DNA from: Coriobacteriales bacterium
Lineage (GTDB): Bacteria; Actinomycetota; Coriobacteriia; Coriobacteriales; UBA8131
Assembly: GCA_031290695.1 (NCBI GenBank)
Contig: JAITNB010000056.1
Span: 1-6,173, forward strand
Direction of reading: 5' to 3'
Length of the DNA stretch: 6,173 nt
Below, in pieces: positions 1 to 5,672 of this stretch. The notes under the pieces were generated by a model, which worked only from the letters and a program-made list of their open reading frames with translations, was not told the origin of the DNA and did no database searches. The stretch's first letter is position 1. Each line of letters begins with the position of its first letter. The position numbers and the translations under genes were made by a program.

Positions 1-48
1 AGGATGTTATTTGCTATTGAGACAGATGCTGTTGAAGCATTGCCTTTG

Positions 49-306
49 TTAATGGAATATCACTGCCATTAGTGTCGTTAATCCACAAAGTGCAACTACT
101 ATACTAATAGTAATAAGTATGCTGATAAAGCATCCGTCGCTTTTATTAGATGATGTACTGGGCGTGCCTGTTGTCTGTTTTGAAGGCTCTGCTGCTTCGC
201 GCTTTGCGTCTTCTTCCAAAGCAATGTCTACTGCGATCCCGGTTTTAATATCGTCCCAATCGAGTTTTCCGTTTTTGTTCCAGTCCCATAAGCCAAAGCC
301 AGTCAT
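49..306 (-). CDS. Small EF-hand-loop protein with C-terminal membrane anchor (85 aa, function unknown)
   Basis: I do not recognise this as a named family. The 85-residue product has three parts. Residues 8-19 (DWNKNGKLDWDD) match an EF-hand/dockerin-type calcium loop: D8, N10, N12, G13, L15, D16 and D19 fall on loop positions 1, 3, 5, 6, 8, 9 and 12. Residues 30-58 are a polar linker with an acidic/basic start and a Ser/Thr-rich end. Residues 59-84 are one hydrophobic helix, followed only by a His, so the protein looks tail-anchored with the loop on the other side of a short tether. There is no signal peptide. The ATG has a good ribosome site (GGGAG at 311-315, four bases away). It starts 36 nt after the topA stop, so read-through from topA is possible. 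GC content is about 44%, well below the neighbouring genes, which may indicate acquired DNA. Calcium binding is inferred from the loop only; a single loop without a partner may bind weakly. Confidence 0.72.
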   Translation of the reverse strand: MTGFGLWDWNKNGKLDWDDIKTGIAVDIALEEDAKREAAEPSKQTTGTPSTSSNKSDGCFISILITISIVVALCGLTTLMAVIFH

Positions 307-310
307 GGTT

Positions 311-315
311 CTCCC
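311..315 (-). promoter_or_regulatory. Ribosome binding site of the small EF-hand gene
   Basis: Reading the minus strand, AAGGGAGAACC directly precedes the ATG at 306. The GGGAG core sits four bases from the start codon. It supports this small AT-richer frame as a real gene rather than a chance ORF. Confidence 0.6.
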
Positions 316-342
316 TTGTCGTGTATGAGCGCTCCGTAGCTC

Positions 343-2865
343 TTATTTCTTCTTCTTTGGCGGGGCTTTCTTTGGTGCGCGTTTGCCTGTTTTGCCCTTG
401 GTGGTGGCTTTGGCCTCTTTTTCTTCGCGGAGGGGGCAGGTGGGGTTGGGGCATAGTTCCCAGGGGCCGCGGGGGGTGGTTACTATTACTTTGGGGGCAC
501 CGCAGGCCTCGCAGGTCTTTTGGGTGGCGGTGAGTTTGCCTCGCTGGGGAAGGGGGTAGCTCACGCCGCAGGCCTCGTAGTTGGTGCAGCGGATGAAGCG
601 TTTGAGGGTGCGGGAGCTCTTTTGGGCGACGAGGTCGCCGTGGGTGCCTGCCGCCTCGCAGGTGGGGCAGGTGCCTACGATGAGGTCGGGCTCGGCATTG
701 GTGGGGCAGTGCGGATCAACGCAGACAGTCTGCGGCTTGGAACGAAAGGCTATCACCTTGATCTGTGGCTTGCCACAGGTGGGGCAGGGCTCCTCGATTG
801 GCTCTATCTTGCCCTGCGGCACGGGGTAGGTGACGTCGCAGTCGGGCCATCCCGAGCAGCCGATGAAGTTCGACCGCGTCTTTGCAGAGCTTTTGAGCAA
901 CAGGTCCTTGCCGCAGGTGGGGCAGGCCCCTACCCGTGCGTCGGCGGTGACGGCATCGCTTAACGCCTCTCCCACCTCCTCCTTGCGGGGAACGAGCTCG
1001 CCCATGATGGCGCTCAGGAGCTTGCGGGAGTGGGCGACCACGGCGTCGCGGGTGTTGCTGCCGGTGGCGATGGCGTTCATCTCGCCCTCAAGCTGGGCGG
1101 TCATGTCGGGCGTGGTGATGTGTGGGGCGAACTTGCCCAGCGCGTCTATGACGGCGATGCCCAGCGCGGTGGGCTCGACAGGGTCGTTTTGGACATAGCG
1201 TACCTCGGTGAGGCGCTCGATGATGCTGTGACGGGTTGACTTGGTACCCAGCCCGAGCTTCTCCATTTCCTGTATAAGACGGCCTTGGGAGTAGCGGGCG
1301 GGGGGCTCGGTCTGCTTCTTGGTGAGGGTCGCGCCATCGAAGCCTACTGTCTGGCCCTGTTCGAGCTTGGGGAGCTGGTCGTCCTTTTTGAGGCCGTAGG
1401 GGTAGATGGCCCTAAAACCCGGCTTCACGAGCACGTCACCCTTGGCGACAAAGGGCTCGCCGGCCACGGTGACGGTGACCTTGGTGCCTTCGACAACGGC
1501 CGCGTCGCTGAGGGTCGCCATGAAGCGGCGGGCGATGAGGTTGTAGAGCTTCCACTCGTCGGCGCGCAGTTTGTCGGGGTCGCCGGCGCTGGTGGGGTAG
1601 ATGGGGGGGTGGTCGGTGGTCTCGGTCTTGCCGCGCGTCGCTTTGAGGGTGGGTGCGGCGAGGAGTTGCGCGGCATAGGGGGCATAGGCCGGCACGCCGG
1701 TGAGCGCCTTGACGGTTGTGCGCAGGTCGAGCGAGCTGGGGTAGACGGTGTTGTCGACGCGCGGGTACGAGATGAGGCCTGCCATGTAGAGGGACTCGGC
1801 GATGCGCATGGTGCGGCCAGGCGAGACGCCCTCGGCGGCGGCGGCGGCCTGCAGCGAGGTGGTGTTAAAGGGGGCGGGTGCGGCGACCTTGCGGGTCTTT
1901 GTGTCGACGGCGTCAACGGTGCCGGTGCGCACGCCTTCAAGGGCGGCCATCACGGCGTTGGCTTTGGCCTCGTCCTTGAAGCGCTCGGTGGCGTGGGTGG
2001 CTTCGAAGGTGAGGGAGGGGTCGCTCTTATCCGCAGCTTGGGGGGTGGCATCGAAGGTTGCCTTGATGACCCAGTAGTCCTCGGGGATGAAGGCGCGGCG
2101 TTCGAGCTCCTTGGCGACCACGAGGGCAAGCGTAGGGGTTTGCACACGGCCGGAGGGGCGCACGTTGCCAAAGCCGGAATACTTGGCGATGGTGAGGTAA
2201 CGGGTGAGCACGGCGCCCCAGATGAGGTCGATCCACTGGCGCGACTCGCCTGCCTGGGCGAGGTTGACGTCGAGGTCGACGAGGTTGGTAAAGGCGTGGA
2301 TTATCTCCTCGCGGGTGAAGGCGGAGTAGCGTGCGCGGGTTGCAGGGATAGCGGGGTTGGCGTCGCGCACGACGCCGAGGGCATCGGAGCCGATGAGCTC
2401 GCCTTCGCGGTCGAAGTCGGTGGCGATGACAACGCTGGCCGCCTTGCCGGCAAGGTTTCTTACCGCGCGGATGATGCCTTTCTCGTGCGGGAGCTTCTCG
2501 ACGGGGGCAAAGACCAGGTAGGGCAACGCGTCCACCTTCCAGGCCTTGAGGTCGACGGCCTTCTCGGTGAAGGGCTTGCGCTTCTTAAAGGGGGGCTTGG
2601 GGAGGGTGTCGGGGAGCTTGGCGGAGATGACGGTGCCGTCCTGGTCGACGCCAAACCAGCCCTGTTTGGCGGTGTATGAGAGTTGCTCGACGAAGTCGAC
2701 CTCAAGGATGTGGCCGCGCAGTCCTACGCTCACCCACTCGTCGCCGGCACGGTTGAAGCGGTAGACCGGCGTGTCGTAGACTTTGTCGGCCTTGGGCTTG
2801 CCCTCGGCCAGCAGTTCGGCGATCTTTTTGGCGGCGTCGTTCTTCTCGGTTATGACTAACTGCAA
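343..2865 (-). CDS. topA: DNA topoisomerase I, archaeal-type (type IA), with four C-terminal zinc fingers
   Basis: Type IA topoisomerase: cuts one DNA strand through a 5'-phosphotyrosine link and relaxes negative supercoils. The 840 residues hold a Toprim domain (about 1-165; start MQLVITEK, acidic triad in DFDREGE, D150/D152/E156), the GRVQTPTL motif (239-246), the catalytic tyrosine Y367 in GLISYPRVDNTVYP, HPPIYPT (419-425) and RYSQGRLIQEMEKLGLGTKS (524-543). These motif versions are those of archaeal topoisomerase I; ordinary bacterial TopA has YMRTDS-like and HEAIRPT-like forms. Four cysteine clusters follow: C648/C651/C670/C676, C694/C697/C715/C720, C733/C736/C760/C766, C785/C788/C805/C810. 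The last 26 residues are Lys-rich, suited to DNA binding. The start is TTG, chosen because AAGGAG lies eight bases upstream and the protein begins at the first Toprim strand. It follows hypB by 12 nt and is probably translated from the same message. Topoisomerase III is the main alternative; the zinc fingers and motifs favour topoisomerase I. Confidence 0.95.
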   Translation of the reverse strand: MQLVITEKNDAAKKIAELLAEGKPKADKVYDTPVYRFNRAGDEWVSVGLRGHILEVDFVEQLSYTAKQGWFGVDQDGTVISAKLPDTLPKPPFKKRKPFTEKAVDLKAWKVDALPYLVFAPVEKLPHEKGIIRAVRNLAGKAASVVIATDFDREGELIGSDALGVVRDANPAIPATRARYSAFTREEIIHAFTNLVDLDVNLAQAGESRQWIDLIWGAVLTRYLTIAKYSGFGNVRPSGRVQTPTLALVVAKELERRAFIPEDYWVIKATFDATPQAADKSDPSLTFEATHATERFKDEAKANAVMAALEGVRTGTVDAVDTKTRKVAAPAPFNTTSLQAAAAAEGVSPGRTMRIAESLYMAGLISYPRVDNTVYPSSLDLRTTVKALTGVPAYAPYAAQLLAAPTLKATRGKTETTDHPPIYPTSAGDPDKLRADEWKLYNLIARRFMATLSDAAVVEGTKVTVTVAGEPFVAKGDVLVKPGFRAIYPYGLKKDDQLPKLEQGQTVGFDGATLTKKQTEPPARYSQGRLIQEMEKLGLGTKSTRHSIIERLTEVRYVQNDPVEPTALGIAVIDALGKFAPHITTPDMTAQLEGEMNAIATGSNTRDAVVAHSRKLLSAIMGELVPRKEEVGEALSDAVTADARVGACPTCGKDLLLKSSAKTRSNFIGCSGWPDCDVTYPVPQGKIEPIEEPCPTCGKPQIKVIAFRSKPQTVCVDPHCPTNAEPDLIVGTCPTCEAAGTHGDLVAQKSSRTLKRFIRCTNYEACGVSYPLPQRGKLTATQKTCEACGAPKVIVTTPRGPWELCPNPTCPLREEKEAKATTKGKTGKRAPKKAPPKKKK

Positions 2866-2873
2866 GAGGCCTG

Positions 2874-2879
2874 CTCCTT
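2874..2879 (-). promoter_or_regulatory. Strong ribosome binding site of topA, overlapping the hypB stop codon
   Basis: On the minus strand the message reads TTTAAGGAGCAGGCCTC then TTG. AAGGAG is eight bases from the TTG start of topA, and the TAA that ends hypB (2878-2880) shares its last two bases with this site. The site decides the non-ATG start and suggests that ribosomes finishing hypB influence topA initiation. Confidence 0.8.
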
Positions 2880-3663
2880 AAAGTGGGTGCGCTTCGCGCA
2901 CTGGTAGGGGATGCTCGCTGCGCTCGCAAAGATCCTCGGCGCTTTGCGCCAAGGATGACCGTACGGGGGGCGAGGGGGGTGTTGTGGTGGGTGTTGCGGG
3001 CGGTGTGTTTTTGCGGGTGCCTTCTATTTGTGCTCCGAGCCATTGGGCCCAGGTGAGGATGCCGCTTCCTGTGGTGGCGCTCACAGGGAAGACCGTCGCG
3101 TGTGGGTTGAGTTGGGTGACGTCGTGCCTGAACTGCCGCTCGTCGAAGTTGAATACCGGCAGGGTGTCTGTCTTGTTGAGGATGACCGCCTGTGATACCT
3201 GGAAGATGCCCGGGTACTTGAGCGGCTTGTCGTGGCCCTCTGGCACGCTGAGGATCATCACCTTGGCGTCCTCGCCCAGGTAGAAGTCGGTGGGACACAC
3301 GAGGTTGCCCACATTCTCGACGATGACAAGGTCGAGCGCATCGAGGTCGAGTGCGTCGAGTGCACGGCGCACCATCTGCGATTCGAGATGGCAGGCGCCG
3401 CCCGTGTTTATCTGCACCGCGGGGATGCCCTGCTCCTTGATTGCGCGCGCGTCGACGTCGCTGGCGATGTCGCCCTCTATCACGGCGATGCGATACGTGT
3501 CGCGAAGCTGTGCGATGGTCGCGAGGATGAGCGAGGTCTTGCCCGCCCCCGGCGATGCCATGAGGTCGAGCATATAGATGTTGTGCTCATCGAGCAGGGC
3601 GCGGTTTTGTGCCGCGAGCTTGTCGTTGAGGTCGAGTATGGGTTGTTCAAGCTTTAGTTCCAC
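2878..3663 (-). CDS. hypB: Hydrogenase nickel incorporation GTPase HypB, with repeat-derived C-terminal tail
   Basis: SIMIBI-class GTPase that works with HypA to load nickel into the [NiFe] hydrogenase large subunit in the cytoplasm. Of 261 residues, about 1-215 are canonical: P-loop ASPGAGKTS (36-44), GDIASDVDA (64-72), NTGGACHLE (86-94), ENVGNLVCP (116-124), NKTD (163-166) and SATTGSG (195-201). C91, H92 and C123 match the known metal-binding Cys-His and Cys of the G domain. The N-terminal CxxCGC nickel motif of E. coli HypB and any His-rich stretch are absent. The start is GTG with AGGA seven bases upstream. After residue 215 comes an odd tail: a Thr/Pro-rich linker (216-234), then residues 235-261 encoded by a palindromic repeat element, ending at a TAA inside the topA ribosome site. 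The tail has no counterpart in HypB that I know of and may be functionless. It follows hypA after 101 nt that hold a second copy of the same repeat. Confidence 0.96.
   Translation of the reverse strand: MELKLEQPILDLNDKLAAQNRALLDEHNIYMLDLMASPGAGKTSLILATIAQLRDTYRIAVIEGDIASDVDARAIKEQGIPAVQINTGGACHLESQMVRRALDALDLDALDLVIVENVGNLVCPTDFYLGEDAKVMILSVPEGHDKPLKYPGIFQVSQAVILNKTDTLPVFNFDERQFRHDVTQLNPHATVFPVSATTGSGILTWAQWLGAQIEGTRKNTPPATPTTTPPSPPVRSSLAQSAEDLCERSEHPLPVREAHPL
2887..2956 (-). repeat. Double-hairpin palindromic repeat, copy 2 (inside the 3' end of hypB)
   Basis: Two hairpins lie 30 nt apart. On the plus strand, 2887-2901 is GTGCGC-TTC-GCGCAC, a perfect six-pair stem. The second, 2932-2956, pairs ATCCT with AGGAT and GGCGC with GCGCC around a TTT loop, with one C/A mismatch. 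The layout matches the copy at 3684-3754. This copy lies within the hypB reading frame and encodes most of the last 27 residues. It looks like a REP/BIME-type intergenic element. There is no T-run after either hairpin, so a Rho-independent terminator is not supported. Confidence 0.75.
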
Positions 3664-3670
3664 GGTCGAT

Positions 3671-3674
3671 TCCT
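3671..3674 (-). promoter_or_regulatory. Ribosome binding site of hypB
   Basis: The minus strand reads TAGGAATCGACC before the GTG at 3663, placing AGGA seven bases from the start. This supports the GTG as the hypB start; the encoded protein then begins with a typical short HypB N-terminus. Confidence 0.6.
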
Positions 3675-3683
3675 ACTAGTCCT

Positions 3684-3754
3684 GCGTGCTACGCACGCGT
3701 TTGAGTATGGCGGGGTTTTGCCTACAGAGATCCCCTCGCGCTTTGCGCAAGGAT
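3684..3754 (-). repeat. Double-hairpin palindromic repeat, copy 1 (hypA-hypB gap)
   Basis: On the plus strand, 3684-3698 is GCGTGC-TAC-GCACGC, a perfect six-pair stem. 3730-3754 forms a second hairpin, its inner stem CCTCGCGC pairing with GCGCAAGG (one wobble) around a TTT loop. The hairpins are 31 nt apart. Arrangement, loop sizes and part of the second hairpin's sequence match the copy at 2887-2956, while the middle differs. It fills most of the 101-nt gap and could affect message stability or ribosome traffic between hypA and hypB. Confidence 0.75.
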
Positions 3755-3764
3755 ACCAGTGCCG

Positions 3765-4112
3765 TTAGTCTGTGTCCACCTCTATCGAGTCGATGTAAAG
3801 CTCCCTGCCGGCCAGAAGCTCGGTGGCAAGGGAGTCACAGACGGGACATGACCAGTGGTAGCGGTCATGCTCGAACTCGTGCTCACAGGCGGTGCAGCGC
3901 GAGCGGGGCCTGACGGTGGTTATGACGAGCTGTGCGCCCTCGCTCAAGGTGCTCGGCGTGAGCGCCTCGAACGCGAACTCCATCGCGTCCCCGACAACCT
4001 CTGCCATGTCGCCGATGACCAGCCGCACGGAGGTCACCCGCTGCGCACCCGCCTCCTTCGCAGCCGCATCTACCTGCTCAAGCACACTTTGCATCAGGCT
4101 GAACTCATGCAT
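3765..4112 (-). CDS. hypA: Hydrogenase maturation nickel metallochaperone HypA
   Basis: Zinc-containing nickel chaperone that hands nickel, with HypB, to the [NiFe] hydrogenase large subunit. The 115-residue length is normal for the family. The N-terminus MHEFSLMQS carries the family's invariant His2, part of the nickel site, which fixes the ATG start. The zinc site is two CxxC pairs, C73/C76 (RCTACEHEF) and C89/C92 (WSCPVCDS). The C-terminal end (ELYIDSIEVDTD) is the expected closing strand. It starts nine nt after the tatC stop and has no clear Shine-Dalgarno sequence, so translation is probably coupled to tatC. HypB follows directly, the usual pairing. The other maturation genes (hypC, D, E, F) are not in this window. 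Its presence implies that the organism makes a [NiFe] hydrogenase or another nickel enzyme. Confidence 0.96.
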   Translation of the reverse strand: MHEFSLMQSVLEQVDAAAKEAGAQRVTSVRLVIGDMAEVVGDAMEFAFEALTPSTLSEGAQLVITTVRPRSRCTACEHEFEHDRYHWSCPVCDSLATELLAGRELYIDSIEVDTD

Positions 4113-4121
4113 GGCACACGG

Positions 4122-4922
4122 TCACTCGGCTTGGGCCTCTTCGAGGTCTTCCCTCTTCTGCCTGGCGATGCGCCGCGTGAGGACGATACGGGAGATAAAG
4201 AGCGCAACTTCGTACAGCGCCGCCATTGCCGCGAACATGAGGAGCATGGTCACCGGGTTGGCATCGGGGGTCACCATCGCACAGACGAGCATGAGCACGA
4301 TGTAGACCGTGCGCCAGCTTTGACGCAGCTTCTTATAAGGCACGATGTTGAAGATGATAAGGTAAAACACGATGAGCGGCAGCTCGAAGGCGATGCCAAA
4401 GGCGACCTCGAACAACAGGATCATGTTGATATAGTCGGGCGCGTTCGCAATGATCTGGGCATAATCATTGGTCTGCTCAAGCATCCATTCAAACGCCGGG
4501 TCGAGGATGATGAAGTAGCAGAACACCGTGCCAAAGATGAACAGGGCAACCCCCACAAAAAAGGTTGGTATGACCCACTTGCGCTCCTCGGGTTTGAGCG
4601 CCGGCAGGAAGAACGCCAGTATCTGCCAGAGCCAGATGGGGCTGGTCACGATGGCCGCGAAGAAGATCGCCACCTTGAAGCGTAGCGTGAAGCCACCCAG
4701 GGGGTCAAGGACGACGAGGACGGCGCTCAACTGCTCGACGGTGGTGATGGGCTCGCCTGCAAGGTAGGTGGCGACGGGCGAGATAAGGAACACAATGAGG
4801 GGCGGTGTCACAAAGTAGAGGGCAACAGCTGCCACTAGCATCGTGACGATGATGATGGTAAGGCGGCGGCGCAGCTCTCCCAGGTGATCCCACAGGGGCA
4901 TTCTCGCGGTTCCAACAGGCAT
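4122..4922 (-). CDS. tatC: Twin-arginine translocase subunit TatC
   Basis: Integral membrane receptor of the Tat system, which binds twin-arginine signal peptides and exports folded proteins. The 266 residues hold six predicted membrane helices at about 20-40, 82-105, 116-140, 167-190, 205-219 and 223-246. Family signatures are present: HLGELRRRL (13-21, with E16 matching the signal-peptide-binding Glu of E. coli TatC), LKPEERK (109-115), FGIAFELP (175-182, with E180 matching the conserved membrane Glu) and the VTPDANP loop (217-223). A charged cytoplasmic tail closes the protein. The coordinates use the upstream ATG, six nt from the tatB stop and without a Shine-Dalgarno site. A second ATG at codon 8 (4899-4901), giving MPLWDHLGELRRRL with GGAA eight bases upstream, resembles TatC N-termini better and may be the true start. 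It sits between tatB and hypA in the operon. Confidence 0.96.
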   Translation of the reverse strand: MPVGTARMPLWDHLGELRRRLTIIIVTMLVAAVALYFVTPPLIVFLISPVATYLAGEPITTVEQLSAVLVVLDPLGGFTLRFKVAIFFAAIVTSPIWLWQILAFFLPALKPEERKWVIPTFFVGVALFIFGTVFCYFIILDPAFEWMLEQTNDYAQIIANAPDYINMILLFEVAFGIAFELPLIVFYLIIFNIVPYKKLRQSWRTVYIVLMLVCAMVTPDANPVTMLLMFAAMAALYEVALFISRIVLTRRIARQKREDLEEAQAE

Positions 4923-4928
4923 AGGGTC

Positions 4929-5576
4929 TTAGGAGCTGGGCGAGACGCTCGCTCCTTCCTCCTTCCCGTTGGTGGAGGCGGCTGGGGTTGCTGGGGCAAT
5001 CGTGGTCGCAGCCGCATGGCTGGATTGCGCGTCAGGGGCAGGCCCCGTCGCTTGCGCGGCCTTGGCCTTGGCGTGTTCTTTTTCGAGACGTGCGCGGCGC
5101 TGGGCGAAGGATTCCTGTGTCGCGGATACCGCGGCTGTCTTTTGTGTGGTGGCCTTGACGGCCTCCTCGCGTGCCTTCTGGGCATCTGCCACAAGCGCGG
5201 ATTGCAGGGCATCCTTGGATACCTTGGGCTTCTCCACCGGTGTTTTGGTGGATTCGTCCCCGATAGCGTCCTCGCTCTTATCCGCAGGCGTTTCCTTGGC
5301 GGCGGCGGGCTTCTTGGTGGTTGGCTTCTTGGTGCTGGCTGCTTTCTTGGAGTCGTCGAGTGACAGGCCGGCGAAGGGGTTGGCCAGGGGCTCGAGGTCT
5401 TTGAGCGGGTCGTAGACCTCTGCCTTGATGACTTTGTTCATCTGCTCCTGGGCCGTGCGGAACTGCCTGATGGCGCGACCGATGGTACGCGCGATCTGGG
5501 GCATCTTGTCGGGACCGAAGATGAGAAACCCAAAGAGCAATATGATGGCGATCTCGGTTCCGCCAATTCCAAACAC
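4929..5576 (-). CDS. tatB: Sec-independent translocase subunit TatB (TatA/TatB family), long Lys/Ala-rich tail
   Basis: Single-span partner of TatC in Tat export. The start is GTG at 5574-5576, with AAGGAG five bases upstream; a longer in-frame ATG start at 5637-5639 would lie in the probable promoter and add a tail before the membrane helix. From this GTG the 215 residues begin MFGIGGTEIAIILLFGFLIF then GPDKMPQIAR. E8 and the G21-P22 hinge fall at the same positions as in E. coli TatB, which argues for TatB over TatA. Residues 5-20 are the membrane helix and about 25-60 the amphipathic helix. From about 75 to the end the sequence is low-complexity, rich in Lys, Ala, Pro, Thr and Ser, with a charged, possibly coiled stretch at 130-172. 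This tail is longer than in most TatB proteins. No separate TatA gene is visible, so a TatA-like or dual role is possible. The tatC start follows after six nt. Confidence 0.9.
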   Translation of the reverse strand: MFGIGGTEIAIILLFGFLIFGPDKMPQIARTIGRAIRQFRTAQEQMNKVIKAEVYDPLKDLEPLANPFAGLSLDDSKKAASTKKPTTKKPAAAKETPADKSEDAIGDESTKTPVEKPKVSKDALQSALVADAQKAREEAVKATTQKTAAVSATQESFAQRRARLEKEHAKAKAAQATGPAPDAQSSHAAATTIAPATPAASTNGKEEGASVSPSS

Positions 5577-5581
5577 ACAGT

Positions 5582-5587
5582 CTCCTT
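5582..5587 (-). promoter_or_regulatory. Ribosome binding site that sets the tatB GTG start
   Basis: The minus strand reads AAAAGGAGACTGT and then GTG. AAGGAG is a full consensus site at five bases from the start. It places the true start 21 codons inside the longest open frame and gives a protein beginning MFGIGGTE, as expected for the family. Confidence 0.85.
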
Positions 5588-5637
5588 TTACACGCCGCGT
5601 GCGATGCGCAAAGTGCAGGCCAATCGAGAGAGTGTAC

Positions 5638-5665
5638 ATAGTACCACAGCGCGGGCGTTGTTCAA
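5638..5665 (-). promoter_or_regulatory. Candidate sigma-70-type promoter of the tat-hyp-topA operon
   Basis: In the gap between the TPR gene stop and tatB, the minus strand has TTGAAC (5660-5665) and TACTAT (5638-5643) with a 16-nt spacer. Each box matches the consensus at four of six positions, including the TTGA of the -35 box and the TA..AT of the -10 box. Transcription would start near 5631 and leave an untranslated leader of about 55 nt before the tatB GTG. It is a prediction from sequence alone. Confidence 0.45.
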
Positions 5666-5672
5666 TTGCTAA

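Noticed and set aside
26..40. Small hairpin (ATGCT / AGCAT) after the EF-hand gene
   Set aside because: It has only five pairs and no T-run on the minus strand, so it is too weak to call a terminator.
198..208. CGCGCTTTGCG, also found in the hairpin repeat
   Set aside because: It lies in the polar linker coding sequence (DAKREAA) without the flanking ATCC/GGAT arms or the second hairpin; a chance match is likelier.
307..342. Possible terminator between topA and the small gene
   Set aside because: GAGC and GCTC are present, but the pairing is short and not followed by T residues.
1285..2679. 464-codon open frame on the plus strand, opposite topA
   Set aside because: It is antisense to highly conserved topoisomerase motifs. 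Its Gly/Val/Ala/Asp-rich composition is what the complement of a high-GC gene gives, and it has no recognisable domain.
2887..3754. Two repeats as a CRISPR array
   Set aside because: There are only two copies, about 730 nt apart with a whole gene between them, and they are diverged; there is no regular spacer pattern and no cas gene.
3855..4685. 276-codon plus-strand frame across hypA and tatC
   Set aside because: It spans two well-supported genes in antisense; its His/Glu/Asp/Arg-rich composition is typical of shadow frames.
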